DNA of 64,000 nt from Corynebacterium simulans (lineage in GTDB: Bacteria > Actinomycetota > Actinomycetes > Mycobacteriales > Mycobacteriaceae). This document shows positions 29,001 to 36,810 of this stretch, piece after piece. The first letter of the stretch is position 1. Each line of letters begins with the position of its first letter. Location of the stretch: positions 2,542,001 to 2,606,000 of the forward strand of contig NZ_CP014634.1 in NCBI RefSeq assembly GCF_001586215.1, in the 5' to 3' direction. The translations under genes were made by a program, and so were the position numbers. Under the pieces are notes generated by a model. It had not been told where the DNA came from. It did no database searches and worked only from the letters and a program-made list of their open reading frames with translations.

Positions 29001-29903
29001 GCGCTCGCCGGGGAAGAAGCAGAGGATGTCGCCTTCTCCTTCTGCCATGAGCTCCTCGATGGCCTCGCACAGGCCGTCTAGCGGATCTTGATCGACGACC
29101 TTGCCCCCAGCTTCGAACTCGAGCGGCCGGTAGCGAATTTCCACCGGGTAGGTGCGCCCGGAGACCTCGATGATGGGCGCGGGCTTTCCCTCACCGTCTG
29201 CGAAGTGCTGGGCAAAGCGCTCTGGGTCGATGGTCGCGGAGGTGATAATCACCTTGAGATCCGGGCGCTTAGGCAGCAGGCGCTTTAAGTAGCCCAGCAG
29301 GAAATCAATGTTGAGGGAACGCTCGTGAGCCTCATCGATGATGATGGTGTCATAAGCATTCAGGAAGCGGTCGCGCTGCATCTCCGCGAGCAGGATGCCG
29401 TCTGTCATTAGTTTCACGGCAGTGGTAGCAGACACGCGATCATCGAAACGGATGGCGTAGCCCACGGACTCGCCGATCTTCTGATCCATCTCCTGCGCGA
29501 TACGCTCGGCGACGGTGCGCGCGGCTAGACGACGCGGCTGGGTATGGCCGATCAGCCCCTTGCGGCCACGGCCTAGCTCGAGGCAGATCTTAGGGATCTG
29601 CGTGGTCTTACCGGAGCCGGTCTCGCCGGCGATGATGACCACCTGGTTATCGCGGATGGCTTCTGCGATGTCGTCCTTGCGGCCGGAAACCGGAAGGGTC
29701 TCGGGGTAGGAAATAGGGGGAACGGCGGCGTCGATTAGCGCGACGCGCTCGCGGGCTTGTTGGATATCGCCCCCGATTGCGGTGAGGGCTTGGGGCGAGC
29801 GGGCCTTGCGAAGGCGGCGTCGGAAAGCGCGGGCATCTTTGGTAGAAACCTCGTCGAGAGCGGCGTAAAGCTCGTCGCGGGTGGGCGTTGAAGAAGTCGT
29901 CAT
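26007..29903 (-). CDS. hrpA: ATP-dependent RNA helicase HrpA
   Basis: 1298 residues, full length for bacterial HrpA. Motifs in order: GETGSGKTTQIP (Walker A, about residue 93), IIIDEAHERSLN (DEAH), TSATID and QRSGRCGRVADG (motif VI). The HA2 and OB regions follow, then the long HrpA-specific C-terminal DUF3418 region (after about residue 650). HrpA acts on mRNA and stalled ribosome collisions. ATG start, monocistronic, convergent with nrdR. Confidence 0.97.
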   Translation of the reverse strand: MTTSSTPTRDELYAALDEVSTKDARAFRRRLRKARSPQALTAIGGDIQQARERVALIDAAVPPISYPETLPVSGRKDDIAEAIRDNQVVIIAGETGSGKTTQIPKICLELGRGRKGLIGHTQPRRLAARTVAERIAQEMDQKIGESVGYAIRFDDRVSATTAVKLMTDGILLAEMQRDRFLNAYDTIIIDEAHERSLNIDFLLGYLKRLLPKRPDLKVIITSATIDPERFAQHFADGEGKPAPIIEVSGRTYPVEIRYRPLEFEAGGKVVDQDPLDGLCEAIEELMAEGEGDILCFFPGERDIRDAQEAIEARKWRGVEVTPLFGRLSNDEQHRVFSEHRGRRIVLSTNIAETSLTVPGIRYVVDTGTARISRYSTRTKVQRLPIEPISQASANQRSGRCGRVADGIAIRLYSEQDFASRPEFTDPEILRTNLASVILQMISLRLGDISEFPFVQPPENKAIRDGLLLLRELGALHSQEEKDGLPVLTDIGRDLSRIPVDPRMARMLVEAHRSGCLEDVMVIVAAMTIQDVRERPLEYQAQADQAHARFKDASSDFLAMLNLWDFLKDARTEMSGNAFRKRMKKEFLHYMRIREWFDLVRQLRDVAKQLGWNQQEATERRPDDIHMSLLAGLLSNIGARDGNSKEFHGARNTRFLVFPGSALAKKPPEFLMAAELVETSRLWARDVAAIDPAWVEKLGADLLRHNYSDPVWSRKRAAAVATQRSTLYGVPIVVDRTVPYHRVDPTAARDMFIRSALIEGEWNTHHHFFHDNVKKLEEAAEFEDKARRRGLVVSEDTLFDFYDTRIPAKVTTGRHFDSWWKKQRHKTPDLLDFDPEKLIEEDHDVTEEAFPDRWLKGSIDYDLSYKFEPGDPLDGVTLMVPVPLLAGLDTEGFDWLVPGLRLELATELIRSLPKALRRTVVPAPEFAERALPRLLPYEGPLTQQLADVLRELGGQGINASDFRPSSLPPHLQMNYAAVDKRGKIIDSDRDLAALVQRQAGHIKSSVSRVGRKSESKAVKEWTPETLGTIDEEVQTVVDGHEVTAYPALVATTDGVSLKVHPTKAAADAAMLTTTLTLLLREINVNHQQMVKGLPLQQRVAVDAYPHGGAEGLVGDARVAAIRDLMVEAGGAPRSPEGFAKLRDVVKPQVPGRVRQSVVAIAPGLAEYANLRAELKQWEGPAIDDMREQLKFLLPENAITVHGMAHLRHLPRYVQAMRIRLDEMAIDPDKDADRQAEVDEAKAYLNNRLRNLPAGRAKTREVKDIYWMVEELRVSLFAQRLGTAHPVSLRRIQKAVDKLR

Positions 29904-30006
29904 AGCTGGTTGTGAATTCTACTAGTCGTCGTAAGCGGCGGGAAATGTTGATAGGGTGGGTGCGATCAAGGCAAAAGAAAATGAATTTGAATAGAGGGGA
30001 TTGAAG

Positions 30007-30918
30007 ATGTCTTCACCTTTTGGATCTGCAGGCGACGGCAAGGATTTCCCGCGTTATGAGCCAACCAACCACCCGGAGGACCGTCCTGACTACGGCTTGC
30101 CTTCCTACGGTAGCTACAACGCGGGCGGGAACGCTGGCTACGACGAGCAGCCACAGGGCGGCGTGGGCTACAACGGCCCGGTTTCTGCGACGAAGGCTAT
30201 CGGCTGGGCATTCCGCACGGCCTTTGGTAACTGGCAGCTGTGGATTTTGGGTTCGCTTTTGATGTTGGCTGTATTCGGCATCCTCGGTGCCGTTGTGGGA
30301 TTCATCTTGGCCTCCAACGGCGACGGCAACGCCGCGTTCACGGGCAATATCTTCTCCAACGTGATCACGCAGGTGATTTCCTTGCTGGTCTCCTTGTTCG
30401 TCATGCGTCTGGCGCTGTTCCAGATTGATGACCCGAAGACTGGCTGGTCCTACATCGGTAAGGACGTGCGATGGGGCAATACCTTCCTGATGCTGCTGAT
30501 CATCGCCCTCGTGTCCTTCGTGGTCATGATTTTGGCCGTCATGGTCTTTGGTGGCACCGCCTTTGCCACGCTCACCAGCGCGGACATTCAGGACGAGGAT
30601 GCAGCTCTGGCGGCTGCTGGCACCGTCTTCGGCATCCTGGCAGTGATGGTCATCATCGGCTGGCTGGTCACTCCGCTGTACAAGCTGATGCCATGGTTCG
30701 CAGCTGACGGTGACTCCATTGGCGATTCCATCAAGAAGGGCTTCATGGCGGGCAAGGCCAACTACGCGCAGCTGCTGCTCTACGCGTTGATGATGTTCGG
30801 CCTGGGTATCGCTTGTATCTTCACGCTTGGTCTGGGCCTTTTCATCTTCGCTCCAGTTTCCTTGCTGGCTGAGGCGCACTTGTTCCGCCAGTGCGCTGGC
30901 CGCTACGTACAGGCCTAA
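30007..30918 (+). CDS. Membrane protein of unknown function
   Basis: 303 residues. The N-terminal 60 residues are cytoplasmic, rich in Pro, Gly, Tyr and Asn (SYGSYNAGGNAGYDEQPQGG). About five to six membrane segments follow. The layout resembles actinobacterial proteins with integral-membrane DUF975-type cores, but I cannot assign a family firmly. The ATG at 30007 is chosen because AGGGGA lies eight bases upstream; a TTG at 30001 is an alternative. A strong terminator follows. Confidence 0.8.
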   Translation: MSSPFGSAGDGKDFPRYEPTNHPEDRPDYGLPSYGSYNAGGNAGYDEQPQGGVGYNGPVSATKAIGWAFRTAFGNWQLWILGSLLMLAVFGILGAVVGFILASNGDGNAAFTGNIFSNVITQVISLLVSLFVMRLALFQIDDPKTGWSYIGKDVRWGNTFLMLLIIALVSFVVMILAVMVFGGTAFATLTSADIQDEDAALAAAGTVFGILAVMVIIGWLVTPLYKLMPWFAADGDSIGDSIKKGFMAGKANYAQLLLYALMMFGLGIACIFTLGLGLFIFAPVSLLAEAHLFRQCAGRYVQA

Positions 30919-30930
30919 AGATAAAAGAAA

Positions 30931-30966
30931 AATCCTCGGTTCCAATCAAGGAGCCGAGGAATTTTT
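30931..30966. terminator. Bidirectional terminator between membrane gene and oxyR
   Basis: An 11-base stem TCCTCGGTTCC / GGAGCCGAGGA (one G-T pair) with loop AATCAA, flanked by A and T tracts. It serves both converging genes. Confidence 0.88.
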
Positions 30967-31913
30967 TATACGTTGCGCGAGCGCTGCAGTGCTTCTTCGA
31001 AGGCTGCGGTAACCAGCGCGCCGAACTTGCGGAACTCTTCGGCGCGAGCGGCGGAGCTGCGGAAGACCAAGCCCACCTCGCGCTCAGCGGTAACGCTTGG
31101 GTCGAAGCGCGAGACCTGTAAGTGCGGGTTGGTGCACTCGGTGGCAATGGCCGATTCCGGAACCAAAGTAGCGCCCAGCCCGCCCATAACTAGCTGCAAG
31201 ATGGTGGTCAAAGAGGATGCACGAGTAACTGAGTTAGTGGCCTCAGACGCGTTGATATGCGCGCGGCGGCACAGATCGAGGATTTGATCGCGGAGGCAAT
31301 GGCCGTCGTCGAGAAGCAAAAGCTTCAGGCTATCTAACTCTGCAGGGGTGAGGTCCTCGCGGCCTGCCAGGGCATCATTGTTGTCGGTGACCACGACGAA
31401 GTCCTCCGTGTACAGCGGCACGTCCACCATGCCGGCGGCCTCGGAGGGCAGGGCGATGATGGCAAGATCTAACTGGCCGTCGCGCAGCTTGCCCAAAAGG
31501 TGCTCCGTCTGCTCCTCCACGAAGCGCGGCTCGAGTTCTGGGTAGGTCTCGGTGATAGACCGCAGCAGGGTAGGCAGGATATATGGCGCGATGGTGGGGA
31601 TAACGCCGATGGTCAGCGGCCCAGTGAGGGTACCGTGGGCACCGCGGGCATGGGCATGGAACGCATCGGCGGCCTCGAGCGTTGCTTTAGCGTAGGGCAG
31701 GAGCTCTTCGCCGTTGGCGGTGACTATTACCTTGCGCGTGGAGCGCTCGATGAGTTGAATTCCAAGGCCCTGTTCGAGGGCCACGAGGGCTTGGGAGAGG
31801 GAAGGCTGGGAGATTTCCAGCTTTGCGGCGGCGGTGCCGAAGTGTTTGTTCTCCGCGATGGTGACGAATGTTCGCAGCTGAGCGAGTGTGGGACGGTACT
31901 CTTTATTGTGCAT
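30966..31913 (-). CDS. oxyR: Peroxide-sensing LysR regulator OxyR
   Basis: 315 residues from the ATG at 31913 (MHNKEYRPTLAQLRTFVTIA). The N-terminal LysR helix-turn-helix is HFGTAAAKLEISQPSLSQAL. The sensor domain has two cysteines placed like those of OxyR: DDGHCLRDQILDLC. Divergent from ahpC and 155 bases away, the standard OxyR arrangement. In corynebacteria OxyR represses or activates catalase and other peroxide genes. A longer start at 31934 (MDVTVIG) would overlap the operator region. Confidence 0.92.
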   Translation of the reverse strand: MHNKEYRPTLAQLRTFVTIAENKHFGTAAAKLEISQPSLSQALVALEQGLGIQLIERSTRKVIVTANGEELLPYAKATLEAADAFHAHARGAHGTLTGPLTIGVIPTIAPYILPTLLRSITETYPELEPRFVEEQTEHLLGKLRDGQLDLAIIALPSEAAGMVDVPLYTEDFVVVTDNNDALAGREDLTPAELDSLKLLLLDDGHCLRDQILDLCRRAHINASEATNSVTRASSLTTILQLVMGGLGATLVPESAIATECTNPHLQVSRFDPSVTAEREVGLVFRSSAARAEEFRKFGALVTAAFEEALQRSRNV

Positions 31914-31936
31914 GCCTATAACTGTAACATCCATCG

Positions 31937-31978
31937 ATAGGATTTCCTATTGACATGCGCAACGGATGTTGGCATACT
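31937..31978 (+). promoter_or_regulatory. ahpC promoter with OxyR-like palindrome
   Basis: TTGACA (31950-31955) and CATACT (31973-31978) are 17 bases apart, a near-consensus promoter for ahpC. ATAGGATTTCCTAT (31937-31950), a perfect inverted repeat with a two-base centre, abuts the -35 and resembles the OxyR ATAG...CTAT layout (spacer 6 rather than 7). OxyR binding is inferred. Confidence 0.72.
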
Positions 31979-32068
31979 TGGCTGCGCAGGGGCTTTAGGC
32001 CCTACAAGCGCTGGAAGATGCGCAGCCCAGAATTTTGATTCAACATCTAATAAGGAGATGTCTTTCAT

Positions 32069-32662
32069 ATGCCTATCTTGACCGTTGGCGAGAAGTTCCC
32101 AGAGTTCGAGCTCACCGCACTGAAGGGCGGCGACCTGCACGACGTTAACGCTAACCAGCCTGAGGATTACTTCGAGCAGGTTTCCCTGGACAAGTACGAG
32201 GGCAAGTGGAAGGTCGTCTTCTTCTACCCGAAGGACTTCACCTTCGTTTGCCCGACCGAGATCGCTGCTTTCGGCAAGCTGGATGAGGAGTTTCAGGACC
32301 GCGACACCCAGATCCTCGGCGGCTCCACCGATAACGAGTTCGCTCACTTTAACTGGCGCGCAACCCACCCAGAGCTGAAGGAAGTTCCTTTCCCGATGTT
32401 CTCTGACATCCGCCACGACCTCATCCGCGCCCTCGGCGTTGAGAACGCTGACGGTGTTGCTGACCGCGCAACCTTCATTATCGACCCAGACGGCGTTATC
32501 CAGTTCGTTTCCGTTACCCCGGACGCTGTCGGTCGTAACGTCGACGAGGTTCTGCGCGTTCTGGACGCACTGCAGTCCGAAGAGGTCTGCGCTTGCAACT
32601 GGGAAGCTAATGACCCAACCAAGAACATCAACAAGATGGACGTTGTTCAGTCTGCTCTCTAA
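32069..32662 (+). CDS. ahpC: Alkyl hydroperoxide reductase C (peroxiredoxin)
   Basis: 197 residues. Peroxidatic Cys61 lies in FTFVCPTE; resolving cysteines are C174 and C176 (EEVCACNW), the mycobacterial-type three-cysteine AhpC. It reduces peroxides using electrons passed through AhpD, whose gene follows. The ribosome-binding site is AAGGAGA. Codon use is strongly biased (cag, aag, gag, tcc), suggesting high expression. Preceded by the OxyR-like operator. Confidence 0.97.
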   Translation: MPILTVGEKFPEFELTALKGGDLHDVNANQPEDYFEQVSLDKYEGKWKVVFFYPKDFTFVCPTEIAAFGKLDEEFQDRDTQILGGSTDNEFAHFNWRATHPELKEVPFPMFSDIRHDLIRALGVENADGVADRATFIIDPDGVIQFVSVTPDAVGRNVDEVLRVLDALQSEEVCACNWEANDPTKNINKMDVVQSAL

Positions 32663-32696
32663 GGGTGACTAAACCGCGCGTGCTAGGCCGCGCGTG

Positions 32697-32728
32697 GTAG
32701 TCACGCGTGACAACGTAGTCACGCGTGA
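32697..32728. repeat. Direct repeat GTAGTCACGCGTGA (two copies)
   Basis: Identical 14-base copies at 32697-32710 and 32715-32728 lie in the ahpC-ahpD gap, each containing the palindrome TCACGCGTGA. They lie directly before the terminator hairpin. Function unknown; protein binding or RNA structure are possible. Confidence 0.7.
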
Positions 32729-32732
32729 TAAT

Positions 32733-32763
32733 AAAGCCCCTCGGGCAACCGAAGGGGCTTTCC
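32733..32763 (+). terminator. Terminator after ahpC
   Basis: AAAGCCCCTCGG / CCGAAGGGGCTTT stem with a short GCAA loop, followed by TCC. It should end most ahpC transcripts before ahpD, giving differential expression. Confidence 0.75.
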
Positions 32764-32814
32764 TTTGAACTTCTTCTGAAAAACACTTATCAAAAACGCT
32801 AAGGAGCAAAAGAT

Positions 32815-33339
32815 ATGTCTATCGATAACCTGAAGTCTTCCCTTCCGGAGTACGCAAAGGACCAGAAGCTGAACCTGGGCACCCTCACTCGTTCCACCGA
32901 GCTGAACGAGGAGCAGCTGTGGGGCTCCATGCTGGCTGCTGCTGCCGCAACCCGCAACGACACCGTTCTTTCTGAGATCATGGAAGAGGCAAAGGAGCAC
33001 CTTTCCGCTGAGGCTATCGAGGCCGCGCTGGGCGCTGCCACCGTCATGGCAATGAACAACGTTGCATACCGCGCTAAGGGCTGGATGGGCGAGGACTACG
33101 CTCAGGTTAAGTTCGGCCTGCGCATGAACATCATTGCTAAGCCGGGTGTGGAGAAGGCTAACTTCGAGCTGTGGAACACCGTTGTTTCCGCAATCAACGG
33201 CTGCGAGCACTGCCTGGTTGCTCACTCCAAGACCCTGCAGGAAGAGGGCATGACCAAGGAGCAGATCTGGGAGGGCGTCAAGATCGCTGGCGTTATCCAG
33301 GCTATCGCTCAGACCATTCAGGTTGAGGCTGCTCGCTAA
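32815..33339 (+). CDS. ahpD: Alkyl hydroperoxide reductase AhpD
   Basis: 174 residues. Active CxxC C130-x2-C133 ([11 protein letters not shown]) with His137, matching mycobacterial AhpD. It is a CMD-family disulfide reductase that relays electrons to AhpC. ATG preceded by AAGGAG. A terminator separates it from ahpC but read-through or an internal promoter is expected. Full length. Confidence 0.97.
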   Translation: MSIDNLKSSLPEYAKDQKLNLGTLTRSTELNEEQLWGSMLAAAAATRNDTVLSEIMEEAKEHLSAEAIEAALGAATVMAMNNVAYRAKGWMGEDYAQVKFGLRMNIIAKPGVEKANFELWNTVVSAINGCEHCLVAHSKTLQEEGMTKEQIWEGVKIAGVIQAIAQTIQVEAAR

Positions 33340-33348
33340 AAGCACTTT

Positions 33349-33385
33349 TAAAGGCTCGCACGGTGAAATATCGTGCGAGCCTTTT
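33349..33385. terminator. Terminator after ahpD
   Basis: AAAGGCTCGCACG / CGTGCGAGCCTTT stem, loop GTGAAATAT, T run after. It can also serve the convergent VIT1-like gene. Confidence 0.88.
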
Positions 33386-33403
33386 TGGCGTTTTAACGCC
33401 GCG

Positions 33404-34117
33404 CTAGCCGACGGCCACCCCAAACAAGGTACCGATTCCATAAGTTACGGCCAGACCCGCGGCGCCGCCGATGAGCAGGCGGATGACTGCGCGGGCGGAG
33501 TTGGTGCGGGCAAGGCGGGCGGAAATATAGCCGGTAAGCGCAAGCGCTAGGAGCGTAACCAGGGCGACGGCCCAGCCGGCTGCGGCGGAAGGCGCGATGA
33601 GGATGGCAAGCATCGGAAGCAAGGCGCCGGCGAGGAAGGAGACCGCCGACCAAAAGGCGGCATGCCAGGGGTTGGTGAGGTCATCGCCGTCGATGCCGAG
33701 TTCCAGCCGCAGGTGGGCATCGAGCGGGTCATTATCGGCGATTTCGTAAGCCGTGCGGCTCGCGGTTTCCACACTCATGCCGTAGCTCGCGAGCATCTCC
33801 GTGAGCTCGGCGTGCTCCTGCTCAGGAAACTCGGCGAGCTCCCAGCGTTCTTTGGCAATGAGTGCGCGCTCGGAGTCGCGCTGCGCAGACACCGAGACGT
33901 ATTCGCCCAAGGCCATGGAAGCTGCGCCGGAGACCGTGGCCGCAAGACCGGCGGTCAAGATTGTTTGATCGCTGGCACCAGAACCAACGACGCCGAGCAA
34001 GAGCGCAGCGACCGATACGATGCCGTCGTTTGCGCCCAGCACGGCTGCGCGTAGCGAATTGAGCCGCGAGTTATGGCTTGCCGCGTGTGGCTCGGTGGGG
34101 TGGAGCATATCAACCAT
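33404..34117 (-). CDS. VIT1/CCC1 family metal transporter
   Basis: 237 residues from the ATG at 34117, which has AAAGG eight bases upstream; a GTG at 34126 is possible. The N-terminal LRAAVLGANDGIVSVAALLLGVVG is the VIT1 first segment with its conserved metal-site Asp. GAASMALGEYVSVSAQRDSE is the second conserved span. The charged middle (about 85-145) fits the cytoplasmic metal-binding helices, and two C-terminal membrane pairs follow. Members move Fe2+ or Mn2+ out of the cytosol. A DtxR-like half-site upstream (34181-34189) hints at iron control. Confidence 0.85.
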   Translation of the reverse strand: MVDMLHPTEPHAASHNSRLNSLRAAVLGANDGIVSVAALLLGVVGSGASDQTILTAGLAATVSGAASMALGEYVSVSAQRDSERALIAKERWELAEFPEQEHAELTEMLASYGMSVETASRTAYEIADNDPLDAHLRLELGIDGDDLTNPWHAAFWSAVSFLAGALLPMLAILIAPSAAAGWAVALVTLLALALTGYISARLARTNSARAVIRLLIGGAAGLAVTYGIGTLFGVAVG

Positions 34118-34180
34118 GGTCTTCACCTTTTGTCCTTTCGACTCTTATTGTCGTCGCAGGTCAAAGGGCTTGTCTAGCAT

Positions 34181-34189
34181 GGTTAGGCT
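34181..34189. promoter_or_regulatory. Possible DtxR half-site upstream of VIT1-like gene
   Basis: GGTTAGGCT matches one side and centre of the DtxR operator TTAGGTTAGGCTAACCTAA, but the right half is degenerate (about 11 of 19 overall). It lies 65 bases before the start of the transporter. Weak evidence alone. Confidence 0.3.
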
Positions 34190-34222
34190 GCGCTGGCGGC
34201 GCGCAGCAGACCCTTTCCTAAG

Positions 34223-36775
34223 TTAGTGCTCGATACGCAGCTCCGCTAGGCGCACCTCGCCGGCTGCATCGGAGGCGTCGAGATCCACGCGTCCAACGAA
34301 CTGATAGCCGTGATCGCCCTCAGGATCCTTGATTACCTGGCGTACCTCCCACAAGCGGGTGTCCTGGCCGGAAACGCGGAAGAACTCCGGGCCACGGGCG
34401 GCGGGGCCGGAATCGATGTCGTCGTATTCGTCGAAGTAGTCGTCGAGGACAGCGCCGAAGTCGGGGACCTCGTCCAGGTAGTCCAAAAGCTCGGCCAGCC
34501 GATCCTCTTTTTCGAGCGCGAAAAGCTGCACCAAGCGGAAGAAATAATTGCGCACCATGATGCTAAACGCGCGGCGGTTGGACGTTAGGGCAGAAGGGTC
34601 CTCAACGCCGAAGGCCAGCTCGCGCTCCAGGTCCTCCTGGGAAATCGGCGAATCCTCGCCGGCCATCTGCGCCCACTCGTCCACGAGGGAGGAATCCACC
34701 TGGCGGATGAGCTCGCCGAGCCAAACGACGACGTCGGCAAGCTCCTCGCTCATGTATTCCTCCGGGATGGACTGCTTGAGCGTGCGCCAGGCGTCCGTGA
34801 GGTAGCGCAGGATAACGCCTTCGGAGCGAGCCAAGCCGTAGGTGGCCACCAGGTCCGAGAAGGTCATGGCGTTTTCCAACATGTCGCGGACCACGGACTT
34901 CGGGCGCAGCTCAAACTCCTTGACCCACGCGTTGGTCTCCGCGAAGGTGTCATAGGCCTGCTCGAGCAGCTCCTCCAGTGGCTTTGGCCAGGTGATGTCC
35001 TCAACGATGGCCATGCGCTCGGTGTAATCGACGCCGTCGGCCTTCAACGCGGCAATCTCCTCGCCGCGGCGCTGATTCTGCTGGGCCACGAGCACCTGGC
35101 GCGGGTCATCGAGGATCGCCTCAAAAACGGAAATGACGTCTAAGGTGTAAGTCTCAGACTCTGGGTCCAGCAGCGTGAGTGCGGCGAGAGCAAAAGGCCC
35201 AAGCGGCTGGTTCAGCGCGAAGTCTCGAGGCAGTTCGCGGACCAAGTGATAGGGCCGGCCGTAAATGTCCAGGCCCTTGGTGGACTTTTGCACCACGCCG
35301 GAGTTCAGCAGGCCGCGGAAGAGCTCGATAGCGGTCAGGATGTCCTGGTTCTGCTTGCTACGGGTGTCATGGTTGGTACGCAGCAGGTGCTTCATATGCT
35401 CGTACCCGTTGCCGTGGCGGGCAAGCACGTTCAGCAGCATCGAGTTCGAGACCCGGAACTGCGAAGTCAGCTGCTCCGGCTCGGCCTCGGTCAGGCGGGC
35501 GAAGGTCTTCTCGGACCACGAGACCTCGCCATCGCGCGGGGACTTCTTCTTAAGCTTCTTCAGCCGCGCCGGGTCGTTGCTGAGGCGACGCCGCGCCTTG
35601 GCGTTTTCGATCTCATGCTCCGGGGCCTCAACGATGACGGTGCCCTCGGTGTCATAGCCCGCGCGGCCCGCGCGGCCGGCAATCTGGTGGAACTCGCGGG
35701 ACTTCAAAATGCGTTTGCGTTGACCATCGAACTTGGCCAGGCCGGTCATCAGCACCGTGCGAATCGGCACGTTGATGCCCACGCCCAGGGTGTCGGTTCC
35801 GCAGATGACCTTAAGCAGCCCCTGCTGCGCAAGCTTCTCGACGAGGCGGCGGTACTTCGGCAACATACCCGCGTGGTGGACGCCGATGCCGCGACGCAAA
35901 AGCTTGGACAAGTCGCGGCCGAAGGCGGTGGAAAAACGGAAGTGCGCCAGCTCCTTGGCAATAGCTTCCTTTTCCTCCGGCGTGATGATGCCAGATAGGG
36001 AAGTCAGCGCTTGGGCGCGCTCGGCGGCCTCACGTTGGGAGAAGTGCACCACATAGACCGGCGCCTTACCGGAGGAGAGGATTTCCTCGATGGTCTCGTG
36101 GACCGGGGTAAACACGTAGGAGAAATCCAGCGGCACCGGGCGGGTGGTGCCGGCCACCAGCGTGGTCTCGCGGCCGGTGCGCTCGGTTAAGTCCTTTTCC
36201 AACCAGCCGGTATCGCCCAGGGTGGCAGACATCAGCAAGAATTGCGTCTTCGGCAGCTCCAGCAGCGGCACCTGCCAGGCCCAGCCGCGGTCCGGCTCGG
36301 AGTAGTAGTGGAACTCGTCCATGACTACCTGATCGATGGCAGCATCAGCGCCGTCGCGAAGCGCAATGTTCGCCACAATTTCTGCCGTGGCAGCGATGAT
36401 GGGAGCATTGCCGTTGACCGTAGCGTCTCCCGTCATCATGCCTACGTTCTCGGCGCCGAAGATCTCGCACAGGGCGAAGAACTTCTCGGAGACCAAAGCC
36501 TTAATCGGCGCGGTATAAAAACTGCGCTGGCCACGCGCCAAGGCGATGAAGTGCGCGGCATTTGCCACCATGGACTTGCCAGAGCCCGTGGGCGTGGCAA
36601 GGATGACGTTATCGCCAGCGAGGATGCCCAGCGAGGCCTCCTCTTGGGTTGGGTACAGCGAAATGCCGCGCTGCGTGGTCCAGCTAGTAAAGGTATCCCA
36701 AATCGCCTCGTCAACGAGGGAATCAGGAACTTCGGCGAGATCGGGCAGCAGCTGAGAAAGATTCACCTTCCCCAC
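34223..36775 (-). CDS. SF2 DEAD/DEAH-box helicase (Ski2-like, DUF3516)
   Basis: 850 residues. Walker A ATPTGSGKSMVANAA (about residue 58), DEFH box (VVMDEFHYYSEPDRG), motif III MSATLGD and motif VI HQIAGRAGRAGYD are all intact. The C-terminal half from about residue 400 matches the DUF3516 extension of actinobacterial Ski2-like helicases. Substrate, probably RNA, is not proven. The start may be the GTG at 36775 or nine bases downstream at 36766 (MNLSQLL). Confidence 0.92.
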   Translation of the reverse strand: MGKVNLSQLLPDLAEVPDSLVDEAIWDTFTSWTTQRGISLYPTQEEASLGILAGDNVILATPTGSGKSMVANAAHFIALARGQRSFYTAPIKALVSEKFFALCEIFGAENVGMMTGDATVNGNAPIIAATAEIVANIALRDGADAAIDQVVMDEFHYYSEPDRGWAWQVPLLELPKTQFLLMSATLGDTGWLEKDLTERTGRETTLVAGTTRPVPLDFSYVFTPVHETIEEILSSGKAPVYVVHFSQREAAERAQALTSLSGIITPEEKEAIAKELAHFRFSTAFGRDLSKLLRRGIGVHHAGMLPKYRRLVEKLAQQGLLKVICGTDTLGVGINVPIRTVLMTGLAKFDGQRKRILKSREFHQIAGRAGRAGYDTEGTVIVEAPEHEIENAKARRRLSNDPARLKKLKKKSPRDGEVSWSEKTFARLTEAEPEQLTSQFRVSNSMLLNVLARHGNGYEHMKHLLRTNHDTRSKQNQDILTAIELFRGLLNSGVVQKSTKGLDIYGRPYHLVRELPRDFALNQPLGPFALAALTLLDPESETYTLDVISVFEAILDDPRQVLVAQQNQRRGEEIAALKADGVDYTERMAIVEDITWPKPLEELLEQAYDTFAETNAWVKEFELRPKSVVRDMLENAMTFSDLVATYGLARSEGVILRYLTDAWRTLKQSIPEEYMSEELADVVVWLGELIRQVDSSLVDEWAQMAGEDSPISQEDLERELAFGVEDPSALTSNRRAFSIMVRNYFFRLVQLFALEKEDRLAELLDYLDEVPDFGAVLDDYFDEYDDIDSGPAARGPEFFRVSGQDTRLWEVRQVIKDPEGDHGYQFVGRVDLDASDAAGEVRLAELRIEH

Positions 36776-36810
36776 CTTAGGGGATGAAGGCGCCGCCGTG
36801 TGGAAAGAGG

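Noticed and set aside
30013-30945. 310-codon frame antisense to the membrane protein gene
   Set aside because: The plus strand has clear membrane segments, a good ribosome-binding site and a terminator; the antisense is low in complexity.
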